Below are positions 6,410 to 13,732 of a stretch of DNA of 13,732 nt, piece after piece (positions within the stretch are counted from its first letter, which is position 1; every line of letters begins with the position of its first letter). The position numbers were made by a program, and so were the translations under genes. The notes beneath the pieces are model-generated. The model was not told where the DNA came from and ran no database searches. It saw only the letters and a list, made by a program, of their open reading frames with translations. The stretch is from CAYJIX01 sp964370375 (lineage in GTDB: Bacteria > Desulfobacterota > Desulfovibrionia > Desulfovibrionales > Desulfovibrionaceae), in NCBI GenBank assembly GCA_964370375.1, contig CAYJIX010000055.1, positions 1-13,732 on the forward strand. Reading direction: 5' to 3'.

Positions 6410-7072
6410 CTACCAGTACCCTGCAATGGTGCTTCGCGCTTTTTCAAGTTCGGCAAAAACAGGTGTGAGCGTATCAATGGGCTTTTTAGCACTCCATAAT
6501 GTGCGCAATTGCGTTGCGCTTATCGGTATGTCAGGTGCAGGCATAAAAGTGCAACGCATGCCCTCAGAAGGGGAAAAAAACAGCCTGTCGTGTTTATCGT
6601 AGGCAAGGTCTTTTTGTGGCCATAACGCTTTGACTGTGGGCGCAAAATAGGCATCTGCCGTGCTTTTAAACCGCCCGATGATGAGCATGTTTGTGATGGT
6701 TGGCAATTCTAAACCGCGAAACCACGTGTGGATTTTGGCAAAGGCTTCATCACCAAGGATAAATAACGGCACAGCATTATTGGCCGTAACCCATGCATTG
6801 ACAAGGTTCCAAGTGTAGGATGGGTGGGGTAAGCTTGCCTCTATACAGTTGACACGCAAATCTCTAGCCTCATCTTGCATGTGCAAAAGGGCCGCGTTCA
6901 ACAAATCCACACGCAAGGCAAAGGGCAACATGTTGCTATGCCCTTTATGGGGCGGCACAGCGCAAGGGACAAGCTCAACCCGTTCCAGCTCCATAACCTT
7001 ACGCATGGTAGCAGCAAGGTACAAGTGGCCCCAATGCACGGGATTAAAACTTCCCCCCAAAAGCCCGATCAC
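6410..7072 (-). CDS. nadD: Nicotinate-nucleotide adenylyltransferase
   Basis: NadD transfers AMP from ATP to nicotinate mononucleotide, forming deamido-NAD in the NAD biosynthesis pathway of the cytosol. The 220-aa length is close to the family norm. The nucleotidyltransferase signature GGSFNPVHWGH (6-16), PPHK (40-43), FILGDEAF (104-111) and the C-terminal ISATQLR (184-190), a variant of the ISSTxIR motif, are all present. Position 10 is Asn where Asp is commoner; this varies within the family. The start is a GTG whose first base is the last base of the proA stop codon (TAGTG), so translation is probably coupled to proA. The gene ends just before the shared terminator. The pair matches the proA-nadD order seen in other proteobacteria. 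Confidence 0.94.
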   Translation of the reverse strand: MIGLLGGSFNPVHWGHLYLAATMRKVMELERVELVPCAVPPHKGHSNMLPFALRVDLLNAALLHMQDEARDLRVNCIEASLPHPSYTWNLVNAWVTANNAVPLFILGDEAFAKIHTWFRGLELPTITNMLIIGRFKSTADAYFAPTVKALWPQKDLAYDKHDRLFFSPSEGMRCTFMPAPDIPISATQLRTLWSAKKPIDTLTPVFAELEKARSTIAGYW

Positions 7073-8340
7073 TATTGCCTAACCTGGCCTTCACCAAAGA
7101 CGACAAATTTTGTGGTTGTAAGCTCACGAACACCCATGGGCCCAAAGGCATGCAGCTTTGACGTGCTGATACCTATTTCTGCCCCAAGGCCAAGCTGACC
7201 GCCGTCATTAAAACGCGATGAAGCGTTGACACTTACGCACGACGCGTCCGCTTCACGGATAAAGCGCATGGCGTTTGCGTGGTTGTTGGTGCAAATAACT
7301 TCTGTATGTTTAGAGCCGTACTTGGCAATATGGTCTAAGGCCTGTTCCATGCTGTCAACAACGTTTACTGCCATGATAAGCGCATGAAACTCTTGCCCAA
7401 GGTCAGAATCTTGTTGCGCAACTGCCGTTGAACCAAGAAGGGGCAAAGATTTTGGGCACGCTCTAAATTCCACACCGGCATTGCCAAGCTTTGCCGCAAT
7501 TTTTGGCAAAAGGCTTTGGGCCTTTGCTCTATGCACAAGGAGCCCTTCAAGGGCGTTGCACACGCCGGGGCGTTGCACCTTACCGTTATAGGCAAGGTCT
7601 GTCGCCATGTCGTCGTCTGCACCTTCATCCACGTACATGTGGCAAATGCCTTCATAGTGTTTGAGCACGGGCATGGTTGCAGCCTGACACACGGCACGAA
7701 CAAGGGCTTCGCCGCCGCGCGGAATCATCACGTCAATGTATTGATCAAGGCTGCACAAGGCCGCAACAATGGCCCTATCGGTGTGTGCCACAACTTGAGC
7801 GGCATCAGGATCAAGGCCTGCTTTGGCAAGGGCTTGCCCTAGCAAGTCGCCCAAGGCTTTGTTAGAGTGTGCAGCTTCAGAGCCACCGCGCAAAATCACG
7901 GCATTGCCTGCTTTTAAACATAAAATAGCCGCATCAATGGTCACATTGGGCCTAGATTCAAAAATCATGGACACAACACCAAGGGGAATACGCATGCGCC
8001 CCACCATAAGGCCGTTGGGACGCTGCCACTGGCTTTCCACCACGCCCAAAAGGTCATCCATGGCGGCAACATGACGGCAGGCTGCTGCCATTTCTGCCAC
8101 AATGGCAGGGGTTAAGGTCAGCCTATCAAGGCGCGGCGCGTCAAGGTTGTTGGCTTTGGCTTGCTCAACGTCTTTTGCATTGGCAGCATAAATGCTCGAC
8201 TCGTGCTCTTTAAGCAAATCTGCTAAAATTTCAAGTGCGTTACGCCGCATTGCCGGGGAAGCTGCTGCCAGCGACCTGGCGGCTTTTTGGGCACGCTGCC
8301 CCATATCGTGGACAAGTTCAACGATTTGTTCTTGATTCAT
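7072..8340 (-). CDS. proA: Glutamate-5-semialdehyde dehydrogenase (gamma-glutamyl phosphate reductase)
   Basis: ProA reduces gamma-glutamyl phosphate with NADPH to glutamate-5-semialdehyde, the second step of proline synthesis, in the cytosol. From the chosen start it is 422 aa, against about 417 in E. coli. The aldehyde-dehydrogenase-type catalytic cysteine is C261 in KVQRPGVCNALE. Other family hallmarks include FESRPNVTIDAA (127-138), LRGGSEAAHSN (150-160) and VMIPRGG (204-210). The ATG at 8340 is preferred over in-frame ATGs at 8361 and 8352, because the GGAGG ribosome binding site lies four bases before it. It overlaps nadD by one base. No proB gene is visible in the window, so the kinase partner must be encoded elsewhere. 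Confidence 0.96.
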   Translation of the reverse strand: MNQEQIVELVHDMGQRAQKAARSLAAASPAMRRNALEILADLLKEHESSIYAANAKDVEQAKANNLDAPRLDRLTLTPAIVAEMAAACRHVAAMDDLLGVVESQWQRPNGLMVGRMRIPLGVVSMIFESRPNVTIDAAILCLKAGNAVILRGGSEAAHSNKALGDLLGQALAKAGLDPDAAQVVAHTDRAIVAALCSLDQYIDVMIPRGGEALVRAVCQAATMPVLKHYEGICHMYVDEGADDDMATDLAYNGKVQRPGVCNALEGLLVHRAKAQSLLPKIAAKLGNAGVEFRACPKSLPLLGSTAVAQQDSDLGQEFHALIMAVNVVDSMEQALDHIAKYGSKHTEVICTNNHANAMRFIREADASCVSVNASSRFNDGGQLGLGAEIGISTSKLHAFGPMGVRELTTTKFVVFGEGQVRQ

Positions 8341-8375
8341 AACCCCTCCCATTGTAGGCAAACAAAATATGATGC

Positions 8376-8404
8376 AAAGTACGCAAAATACCGCCCCATG
8401 GCAA
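8376..8404 (-). promoter_or_regulatory. Tentative proA-nadD promoter
   Basis: On the minus strand TTGCCA (8404-8399) is followed after 17 bases by TACTTT (8381-8376). Both match the sigma-70 consensus only partly, but spacing and distance to the ATG at 8340 (leader about 30 bases) are right. The rest of the upstream gap to 8546 shows an AT-rich stretch (8503-8519, TATATATATG) but no reading frame with a ribosome binding site. Confidence 0.3.
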
Positions 8405-8546
8405 GAGCCTGATGACAGAGCATGATGGCGATGTTCATCGTATGAAGATATCTTTTGGCAAAAAAGATTTTTTGAAAATCCCTGTGCAAGTCCTGTGTAT
8501 GGTTATGTATATATATGTAGAAAGCATGGACAGCCCACGCAAGAAC

Positions 8547-8586
8547 AAGCCCTCCTCACAGAGAAGATTGTGAAGAGGGCTTTTAC
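8547..8586 (+). terminator. Hairpin terminator in the proA-autotransporter gap
   Basis: AAGCCCTCCTCACA (8547-8560) pairs with TGTGAAGAGGGCTT (8569-8582) with one mismatch and an 8-base loop. TTTT follows on the plus strand (8581-8584); on the minus strand the tail is CTTGTTCTTG, less regular. By tail quality it best ends a plus-strand transcript, yet no plus-strand gene lies upstream. It may instead end the autotransporter transcript coming from the right on the minus strand. Confidence 0.6.
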
Positions 8587-8645
8587 ATAGTAATGCCAAT
8601 GCTTTTTTGTCAGTTTGTCTTTATGCGCCACCCACGATATAGGCA

Positions 8646-8766
8646 GGCGGCTCAAAAAGGGTAAGAGGCGAGGAAGATTTCTTTTTTGGAGGAAGCATAG
8701 GACTCTTCGGTCCATGCGACGAGAAAAAAGAAATCTGACGACGCATATTGCCCTTTTTCAGTCGCC
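8646..8766. repeat. Structured palindromic element, copy A
   Basis: Nested inverted repeats. The outer arms GGCGGCTCAAAAAGGG (8646-8661) and CCCTTTTTCAGTCGCC (8751-8766) form 16 pairs with one C-C mismatch and one G-T pair. A perfect 13-bp inner helix joins 8675-8687 (AGATTTCTTTTTT) with 8724-8736. The apical part, 8695-8717, folds as GCAT/ATGC and GGAC/GTCC, with a bulged A and the loop TCTTCG. The whole unit recurs as copy B at a period of 127 bases. No coding potential is apparent. It could be a non-coding RNA, a 3'-UTR element of the autotransporter mRNA, or a REP/MITE-like DNA element. Confidence 0.75.
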
Positions 8767-8769
8767 GTA

Positions 8770-8897
8770 GCAGGCGGTTCAAAAAGGGTTGGATGGTAGG
8801 AAGAAGGCGTTTTGCAGGGCGGCATAGGACTCTTCGGTCCATGCCGTTCTGCAAAACGCCTTCTGACACCCCAGGCAGCCCTTTTTCAGCCGCCTGC
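8770..8897. repeat. Structured palindromic element, copy B
   Basis: Same architecture as copy A. The outer helix pairs 8770-8788 with 8879-8897 (19 positions, again one C-C mismatch at the same place and one G-T pair). The inner helix pairs 8802-8817 (AGAAGGCGTTTTGCAG) with 8849-8864, 16 perfect pairs. The apical segment 8822-8844 is identical base for base to copy A. The right arm ends five bases from the autotransporter stop codon, so on the minus strand it forms the start of that gene's 3' untranslated region. Confidence 0.78.
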
Positions 8898-8902
8898 CCC
8901 TA

Positions 8903-11900
8903 CTAGAATTTTAATTCAAATCCAACCTGCCCCCCAAACCCCTGCCTATCACCGGCAGTGGCGTTGCCTTCTACAAAGGCAGAGAAGCTGTCGTTGAACT
9001 CATACGCTGCACCAAGGCTAAATTCTGCGTAATTGTCAACTTCAACCGTTGGAAGGGCGATATCGTTGGCTGTAACTTCGCCGCCGTCTGTAAAGTTAAA
9101 GTTGTACGCAGCAGAAGCATACGCCGTTAAGCCGTTGTCAAAGGCGTAAGAGGCTTCAATTTCAGGCGCAATGGTGAAGACGTGTGTGCCTTCTGCATCG
9201 ATTTGTACATCAGCTGCGCTGGTGTAGCTTGAGGTGTGCACATAGGAATAGCCAAAATGCACTGACGGTTCCAGTATAAAGCCGCTGTTTTTCACATCAA
9301 AGGCAAAGCCTGTCTTGTTAAAGACAGACACCGAATACATGTCAAAATCTTCATTCCCGACAGAGGTTTTGGCATCGGCATAGCTGCCTGCAAAGTTTGC
9401 CGTGGTTGTGGAGTAGAAATTGCCATTGGCAAGGGTCGCGCTTGCGCCAACGACAAAGCCGTTCTGGTCAATGTCCACTGTTTTGTATTCTTGGGTGGAA
9501 TTGATGCTACCTGCGTACATGCCAAAGGATGCCGCCCAATTGCCCATGGCAAAATCACGGGTATTGGCACCTACAAGGGCTCCGTAGCTATCGTGGTCAA
9601 TATTCATGCCGTCAACCTTGGCATTTTCGCTTGAACCGTACAAATCAACCCAGGCGTTTTTGAAGAAGGGCTGGGAGCTTTCTGAACCACCTGAAACGCC
9701 ACCATCATCCCTAAGGTTTACCAAACGGCTTGGCGAAAGTGCCCTTTTAGAAACATCAGTAATGGTGCTGATATGCCCGATCCTGCCAGAGGTAGCGGCA
9801 AGCACGTCTGAATTGAACCCTTCAACTGTGGCTGTGCCTTGGCGTGTAAAGGTAAATTCACCGTTGGTGTTGTCGTAATCCACATCATATTTGAACACGG
9901 GTGAAAATCCTGTTGCTTCGGTAACGTTTGACTCAACAGCTGTAAGCAAGGTTGCATCGTTGGTAAAGTCTACAACAACAGGGGTTTCGCTTGGCGCATC
10001 GGCAACAATACGGAACCTGTTCACACCAATAACTGCGTTGGTACCAACGGTCACGCCGGTTGCGTCAAGGGTGTCCATGGTTGCAGCCATAAGGTCAGCG
10101 TCAAGGGCTAGGCTTGAACGGGTATCAGCTGCAAGGCTTAACGCGCTAAGGGCAATGCCTTGGGTCACTGCACCATTGGCAAGGTCAAGGGAACCACCGG
10201 CAAAGGTGATGGCGTTGTTCCTACCGCCAAGCATGGAATCGTTTGCATAGTGCAAATAACCGGCAAGGTTGTAGTTTACATCGTTATCGGCATTTGTTCG
10301 TTCAAGCTGGCCGTTCACAGCAACGCTTAGGTTGTTGAACGTGCCGCTGGTGCTGTAACTGCCATCGCCAAAGGTGACTTGGCTTGCCGCATTTTGTGAG
10401 GAAATGTTGCTCGTCACCGTTGTTGTGCCGCCGGCTAACCTTTCAAAGGTAAGGGCTGAGCTTTCAGAAGCAGCATTGCCAAGGGCGATATTGGCTACTT
10501 CAACACTTGCCACATCTTGGAAGGTGACAGAGGAAGCGTTTGCAGCTGTAAAGCCTGTGCCCGTGACCTTGTATTCGCCTGTTACGGTCAAATTATCTGC
10601 CACAAGCTTGGTTGTATCAAGGCTTAAATCCTCGTCCGCTTCAAGGGCATAGGCGCGTGTTCCTGCATGGTCCCCTGCAACGGTATTCAGGTTCACGCCA
10701 GCGCCCACGGTATAGCCGATGCTGCCGTCAGCAACGCCGCTTGATTGCACCTCTACGCTGATATTTTTTGTGTAATACGTGGTGGGATCAAGGTCTACAA
10801 GCACAGCCCCGTTCACAACCGTGAGGGCTCCTGCTACTGCGTTGTCAAATGCGCCAATAAAGTTGATGTCTTCAAGGAATACGCTTCCCGAAGCTGTGCC
10901 AGCCACGGTGAAGGTGTCAACGGCTGGTGTTTCAAGGTTAAGGTCTATTTGCAGCTTTGAACCTGCTGCACCGTCAAAATCTGTCAGGTTGATGGTGTCA
11001 ATGGCATTGTTACGGGTGCTTACGGTGGCATTGGCAGCTAAGGTAAGGCTTGGCGTGCCGCTGGCAAAGGATGCTCCGCTCAGGCTAAGGCCTGAACCAT
11101 CTTCCACAAAAATGGATCCTGTAACGCCGGCCCCTTCAATGCTGTTGCGGCCTGTGCCGTTAAAGGTCACATCATTAAAGTTCCCTGTAAGGGTGTGATC
11201 GCCTGTACCTGAAAAGGTCATGGCATTTGTAGCTGCTGCGCCTGTGGTTATGGCACCGTTTGAAGTGACCGTTGCCCCTGCACCGGTAAGGGATACACTG
11301 GCATCGGTATTTACGTTATCTAGGATGATACCATGGTTTACAGTTATGGCTACATCGCTCAACTTGCCGCTAAAGGTTGTAGTGTTTTCTGTAACAACGC
11401 TCAGGTTTGACAAGTCGCTTTGCACCTTATGCGTGTTTCCTGGGCCAAATTCAACAACGTTGTTTTTATTGGCTGAAACAAAGTTGGCAGCGGTTGTCAG
11501 CTCGCCACTGCCTGAATCAATGGCAAAGGTGTTGACGTTTGTTGTGCCGTTCATGTTTACGGTAACATCACTGCCAAGGGCGCTTGCCACAGACGTTCTG
11601 GAGGCCACATCAGCAAGATTGAAGGTTGAATTTGTGATGGCTTGTGTGAAGGTTGCACCGTTAGCATCGACATTGATTTCAGACCCATCAATCACAGAAG
11701 CAACGGCTGCGCCTGAAGCCATGGTTACTGTAGAATTGCTGATTTTTCCGCTGGTGATACCAGCATTGAGCGTTACTTCAGAATCAGCAATGGTTGACGT
11801 GCCTGACATTGCAGCATTCACATTCAAGGTTGAATTGGTGATAGCACCGCTTGAAGTGACAGCATTGTCAAGGTCCATGATGGATTTATCAATGGTACCT

Positions 11901-13732
11901 GTTAAGGTGTTGGTGCCTGTTGACTGCACATCAAGGGTTACATTGGATAACGCGCTTGAAAGGGTTTGATCGTTCGTGCCTGTTAAAGCGATGACGTTGT
12001 CTTGCCTTGTGGAGGTAAAAACGTTCGCTGTGTCAACAGCAGCGGCACTGGAATCAATGGTATACCTTACAGCATTGCCGCTTGTGGCATGGACAAGCAG
12101 GTTTACAGTGCTGGCGTCATCAAGGCCCACACTTGTGGAGGTGTTTGCACCGATATTAAAGGTGTTTTCCTCTGACGTGTTGCTGTAACCTATGGATGAG
12201 CCATCAGCCATCACGTTTACGGTTGAATAGGCAACACTGCCGTTCAAGGCTGTTTGGGCGGCAAGATTGGCTGTGAGGCTAGACATTTGACCGCTAAAGG
12301 TGTGTTTGCCCGTGCCGATAAAGTTGACTTCGTTGCCTATGTAGTTTGAACCGACAGCTTGAATCATACCTTGTGTTTCAATGGTATTGACACCGTCTGA
12401 ACGGACATTCATGGTGTTTTTGTTCGCGTCTGACGTGCCTTTAAAGGTTATTGAAGCAGACGAATGAATATGGTCAAGGGTAAGGGTGTTGTTTGCGCTG
12501 TCGGCAAAGGTTATGTCACCGCTTGTGATTTGATAATCAGCCAAGCCATCGCCCGAAACTGTCATATTGCCTGTGAAATTATCAATAGTGCCTGCAGCTT
12601 CGTTATTTGCATCGCTCAGTTGATATTGCCGTGGCGTGTCGGTTTTGGCCAGGACCTCTGCCAATGTGTTTGAAATAGCTTCGGGAGTGCCACCACCGCC
12701 GCCACTCGGGGTCCTTTCCGTTACATAGGTGTAGGTGATATCGTGGTTGTTTGCTTTGGCAAAGTCAATTTCAAAATCTGTACCGTAGAATTTGAACGCG
12801 TCAAGGTTTGCATTGCTCAAGGTGATGGCATCCGAGCCTGTGCCCGTGAAAATATCCATGACGCCGCTATCGCCATTTGCAGCGCCTTTTGTAACGCCTG
12901 TGATGTTCAATCCTGCCAGATTAAAGCTTGCCGAACCTGCTAAACCATCAACGCTAAAGCTGTCGTGCGTGGTGTTTGCTGTATTTGCAAGGTCAAGCTT
13001 GGCATCAATATACAGGTTTGCGTTAAATGAATCCGCCAAGGTTCCTAAATCATAGGCGGTTGTTATGGCATCATTGGCATTGATTGTGGCACCGCTTGAT
13101 TGAAGCGTTCCACCGGTAAAGCCGCTATTTGCACTGCCTGTTAAAAACACCATGGAATCTTGCAGATTCAAGGTGCCGCTATTTGTGATGGTGTTAATGT
13201 TTGAAATTTGCGAACTGCTAAAGGTGTTTACACCTGACATTGTAACATCGCCAAGGTACACTGTTCTGTTCACACCGTTAAAGGCAATGTTAGTAAAAGT
13301 AGTATTGTTTGTTGCAGAAACATCACCGTTTAAAGCTAGGTTTGAAAACACAACAGTATCAGCCGATGGGATCACAAAGACATCATTCGCAATACTACTA
13401 TTACTTGCATCTGCACCAATAAATTGAACATTCCCTAAAACTTCAAGCTTGGTTGTGCCTTCAATCTTGCTGTTCGTAGTATTGAGGTTTACAACGGCGC
13501 TGTCCGTTGGGGAATAGAACATAAATTTATTGCCGTTTGCTGTTAAGGTGTTTACAATGTTATGTTCACCGTTATAAAACCACAGGGTAGCATCGCTGTA
13601 CAAAGTGCCTATAGTTGTATTTATGGCAGTGCCGCCATTTCCGCCAAAGTTTATGTTTGAATTATTGGCAATAAAGCTGTCTACGCTTACATCACTGTTG
13701 ATAAAGTTTAGCCTGCCGCCCTCAACAGCAAG
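8903..13732 (-). CDS. Large type V autotransporter (partial, start beyond the window)
   Basis: The frame is open from the right edge to the TAG at 8905-8903, showing 1609 residues. A TTG at 13603 is not the true start, since coding sequence continues past it to the edge. The last 253 or so residues (8906 to about 9666) form an outer-membrane autotransporter beta-barrel: alternating amphipathic strands, many aromatic residues, and a C-terminal strand ending GGQVGFELKF with the terminal Phe needed for BAM-dependent insertion. A short helical linker (DVSKRALSPSRL) precedes it. The remaining 1350 or so residues are a passenger rich in Asn, Thr, Ser, Ala and Gly, with no Cys that I see, as in beta-helical surface adhesins. 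A glycine linker, TPSGGGGGTPEA (about 12685-12720), separates passenger units. Three degenerate copies of one module are visible. The role is probably adhesion or another surface function; the ligand is unknown. Confidence 0.93.
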   Translation of the reverse strand, partial: LAVEGGRLNFINSDVSVDSFIANNSNINFGGNGGTAINTTIGTLYSDATLWFYNGEHNIVNTLTANGNKFMFYSPTDSAVVNLNTTNSKIEGTTKLEVLGNVQFIGADASNSSIANDVFVIPSADTVVFSNLALNGDVSATNNTTFTNIAFNGVNRTVYLGDVTMSGVNTFSSSQISNINTITNSGTLNLQDSMVFLTGSANSGFTGGTLQSSGATINANDAITTAYDLGTLADSFNANLYIDAKLDLANTANTTHDSFSVDGLAGSASFNLAGLNITGVTKGAANGDSGVMDIFTGTGSDAITLSNANLDAFKFYGTDFEIDFAKANNHDITYTYVTERTPSGGGGGTPEAISNTLAEVLAKTDTPRQYQLSDANNEAAGTIDNFTGNMTVSGDGLADYQITSGDITFADSANNTLTLDHIHSSASITFKGTSDANKNTMNVRSDGVNTIETQGMIQAVGSNYIGNEVNFIGTGKHTFSGQMSSLTANLAAQTALNGSVAYSTVNVMADGSSIGYSNTSEENTFNIGANTSTSVGLDDASTVNLLVHATSGNAVRYTIDSSAAAVDTANVFTSTRQDNVIALTGTNDQTLSSALSNVTLDVQSTGTNTLTGTIDKSIMDLDNAVTSSGAITNSTLNVNAAMSGTSTIADSEVTLNAGITSGKISNSTVTMASGAAVASVIDGSEINVDANGATFTQAITNSTFNLADVASRTSVASALGSDVTVNMNGTTNVNTFAIDSGSGELTTAANFVSANKNNVVEFGPGNTHKVQSDLSNLSVVTENTTTFSGKLSDVAITVNHGIILDNVNTDASVSLTGAGATVTSNGAITTGAAATNAMTFSGTGDHTLTGNFNDVTFNGTGRNSIEGAGVTGSIFVEDGSGLSLSGASFASGTPSLTLAANATVSTRNNAIDTINLTDFDGAAGSKLQIDLNLETPAVDTFTVAGTASGSVFLEDINFIGAFDNAVAGALTVVNGAVLVDLDPTTYYTKNISVEVQSSGVADGSIGYTVGAGVNLNTVAGDHAGTRAYALEADEDLSLDTTKLVADNLTVTGEYKVTGTGFTAANASSVTFQDVASVEVANIALGNAASESSALTFERLAGGTTTVTSNISSQNAASQVTFGDGSYSTSGTFNNLSVAVNGQLERTNADNDVNYNLAGYLHYANDSMLGGRNNAITFAGGSLDLANGAVTQGIALSALSLAADTRSSLALDADLMAATMDTLDATGVTVGTNAVIGVNRFRIVADAPSETPVVVDFTNDATLLTAVESNVTEATGFSPVFKYDVDYDNTNGEFTFTRQGTATVEGFNSDVLAATSGRIGHISTITDVSKRALSPSRLVNLRDDGGVSGGSESSQPFFKNAWVDLYGSSENAKVDGMNIDHDSYGALVGANTRDFAMGNWAASFGMYAGSINSTQEYKTVDIDQNGFVVGASATLANGNFYSTTTANFAGSYADAKTSVGNEDFDMYSVSVFNKTGFAFDVKNSGFILEPSVHFGYSYVHTSSYTSAADVQIDAEGTHVFTIAPEIEASYAFDNGLTAYASAAYNFNFTDGGEVTANDIALPTVEVDNYAEFSLGAAYEFNDSFSAFVEGNATAGDRQGFGGQVGFELKF

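Noticed and set aside
8621..8869. 82-codon minus-strand open frame across both structured elements
   Set aside because: The frame follows the palindromes, has no ribosome binding site, and its peptide repeats only because the DNA repeats. Structure explains it better.
11220..11969. 249-codon plus-strand open frame opposite the autotransporter
   Set aside because: It is antisense to a clear autotransporter passenger. The low-complexity Thr/Ser/Ala/Val codons of the passenger avoid stops on the other strand; no ribosome binding site was seen.
12685..12720. Possible phase-variable repeat in the glycine linker
   Set aside because: The five glycines use mixed codons, so there is no long homopolymer or pure short repeat prone to slippage.
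13601..13603. TTG codon as the autotransporter start
   Set aside because: The same frame continues without a stop to the window edge with the same passenger-like composition, and no ribosome binding site or signal peptide follows the TTG.

Overview
The window looks like chromosomal DNA from a Gram-negative, proteobacterial-type organism of moderate GC content (judged by eye, not counted). The large autotransporter with an outer-membrane beta-barrel requires an outer membrane. The proA-nadD pair matches part of the obg-proB-proA-nadD order known from several proteobacteria. A Desulfovibrionales-like host is my best guess, but nothing in the window proves it. I see no tRNA, rRNA, CRISPR array, insertion sequence or integrase.

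Layout. (1) Positions 1-640 hold no convincing gene. There is a doubtful gene tail at the left edge, a C-rich degenerate repeat (385-463), a strong bidirectional terminator (463-515) and an isolated palindrome (582-620). (2) Positions 649-3513 on the minus strand form an apparent operon: a conserved uncharacterised protein of 318 aa, a 42-aa membrane protein, a 481-aa sodium:solute symporter and a second membrane protein of 45 aa. (3) Divergent from it on the plus strand (3800-6294) are an OmpR-type response regulator, its CpxA-like histidine kinase and a RidA-family enamine/imine deaminase. The divergent intergenic region carries a promoter overlapped by a dyad and a second dyad next to it. 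(4) A perfect 21-bp bidirectional terminator (6316-6358) separates this from proA and nadD on the minus strand, which overlap by one base. (5) Positions 8341-8902 are a 562-base non-coding gap. It holds a tentative proA promoter, a hairpin terminator (8547-8586) and two tandem copies of an elaborate palindromic element (8646-8766 and 8770-8897). (6) From 8903 to the right edge runs the 3' part of a very large autotransporter gene whose start lies outside the window.

How the genes may work together. The two-component system, symporter with its small proteins, the 318-aa protein and RidA look like one regulated uptake and catabolism locus: sense a signal, import a solute, process it, and detoxify reactive enamine/imine by-products. 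This is inferred from arrangement; the substrate cannot be read from sequence. ProA makes glutamate-5-semialdehyde for proline and NadD makes the NAD precursor, both ordinary housekeeping.

The most unusual feature is the tandem structured element just after the autotransporter stop codon. Both copies keep an identical 23-nt apical hairpin and near-identical outer arms. Their inner helices are unrelated in sequence but both pair perfectly, which points to selection on structure.
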